Shown here: piece after piece, positions 5,322-5,559 of the stretch
Layout: the number at the start of each line of letters is the position of its first letter
Numbering within the stretch: the stretch's first letter is position 1
Source of the DNA: MAG-120531 sp002378585
GTDB lineage: Bacteria; Bacteroidota; Bacteroidia; Flavobacteriales; Flavobacteriaceae
Assembly (NCBI GenBank): GCA_937890575.1
Contig: CALADZ010000207.1
Coordinates: 1-5,559 of the forward strand
Reading direction: 5' to 3'
Length of the DNA: 5,559 bases
Made by a program: the position numbers and the translations under genes
The notes under the pieces: model-generated
The model's input: only the letters and a program-made list of their open reading frames with translations
Databases searched by the model: none
What the model was told of the DNA's origin: nothing

Positions 5322-5346
5322 AATGTAATTACAAAGTTATTACATT
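5322..5346 (-). promoter_or_regulatory. mazEF promoter with operator-like dyad
   Basis: On the minus strand TAACTTTG (5339-5332) is an exact TAnnTTTG -7 element, placing transcription near 5325, about 12 bases before the mazE start. Arms AATGTAAT (5322-5329) and ATTACATT (5339-5346) are exact complements around a 9-base spacer that holds most of the -7 element. GTAATTAC (5325-5332) is a further palindrome inside. A repressor bound to the dyad would cover the promoter, as in the autoregulation of toxin-antitoxin operons. No clear -33 TTG is seen. Confidence 0.6.
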
Positions 5347-5377
5347 TTATTCGGTTTTCGCCTTAGGATTTTAAAAA

Positions 5378-5559
5378 TTATATCCCCGATTTAAACTGGG
5401 GTACTATGCGAGCTTTAGTCGATTGCTCAAAGGAGTAGGCGCATTCGATCAGTACAGGTTCAGACCAAGCCCGTCCAAAAAAGGAAAGTCCTACGGGAAG
5501 ACCGTGTACATTCCCCATGGGGATGGTAATGTTGGGGTACCCTGCCCAAGCCGCTGGAG
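5378..5559 (-). CDS. Amidase-signature family enzyme, C-terminal end only
   Basis: The last 59 codons of a gene whose start lies beyond the right edge, ending at TAA (5380-5378). The peptide begins PAAWAGYPNITIPMG and continues GLPVGLSFFGRAWSEPVL, then a helix ECAYSFEQSTKAR and a short tail ending FKSGI. This AGYP-x-ITxPMG...GLPVGLSFFG pattern marks the C-terminal part of amidase-signature enzymes (amidases, peptide amidases, GatA relatives). These hydrolyse amide bonds with a Ser-cisSer-Lys triad, which lies upstream and cannot be seen. The FFG-x-A-x-SE form is closer to stand-alone amidases than to GatA. It reads toward mazE with 64 bases between and no obvious terminator, so read-through into mazEF is possible. 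Confidence 0.88.
   Translation of the reverse strand, partial: PAAWAGYPNITIPMGNVHGLPVGLSFFGRAWSEPVLIECAYSFEQSTKARIVPQFKSGI

Noticed and set aside
5063..5374. Plus-strand open frame of 103 codons across mazE
   Set aside because: It is fully antisense to the well-supported antitoxin and its promoter, has no recognisable motif, and its composition is that expected of the complement of an AT-rich gene.

Overview
The window looks like a piece of a Bacteroidota chromosome. The evidence is indirect. Start codons lack clear Shine-Dalgarno sequences. The best promoter candidates match the Bacteroidota -7 element TAnnTTTG, ahead of the tRNA and ahead of the antitoxin. The protein families (AlkB-type monooxygenase, esterase/SGNH lipoprotein-like enzymes, bPH membrane protein, amidase) are common in that phylum. 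I cannot name a genus.

Left part, minus strand (about 26-3890): three genes are read right to left. The first is a secreted two-domain hydrolase (alpha/beta esterase followed by SGNH/GDSL, 2388-3890). A cytoplasmic kynureninase follows (kynU, 1141-2385), with its start 2 bases past the hydrolase stop, so the pair is probably one transcript. After a 92-base gap with a possible promoter and a dyad comes an integral-membrane di-iron AlkB-type monooxygenase (26-1048). The first 25 bases appear to be the inner half of a terminator hairpin cut by the window edge. Kynureninase makes anthranilate or 3-hydroxyanthranilate plus alanine; no other kynurenine-pathway gene is visible.

Middle, plus strand (3936-4510): a small two-helix membrane protein with a bacterial PH-like domain is transcribed divergently from the hydrolase. 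It is followed by tRNA-Val(GAC) with a good -7 element and a strong terminator.

Scar region (4495-4745): the last 16 bases of the tRNA plus the next 50 bases, terminator included, are repeated almost perfectly 184 bases downstream. The 118 bases between the copies hold two hairpins and one short open frame. This looks like an att-type footprint or a tRNA-end duplication, and it is the most interesting structure in the window. The second terminator copy is symmetric and sits where the mazF transcript should end.

Right part, minus strand (4754-5559): a complete MazE/MazF-type toxin-antitoxin pair with overlapping genes has a 25-base dyad wrapped around its promoter. Last comes the C-terminal end of an amidase-signature enzyme that runs off the window. 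Nothing here is a clearly undescribed system. The tRNA-end duplication next to the toxin-antitoxin pair and the esterase-SGNH fusion deserve the closest look.
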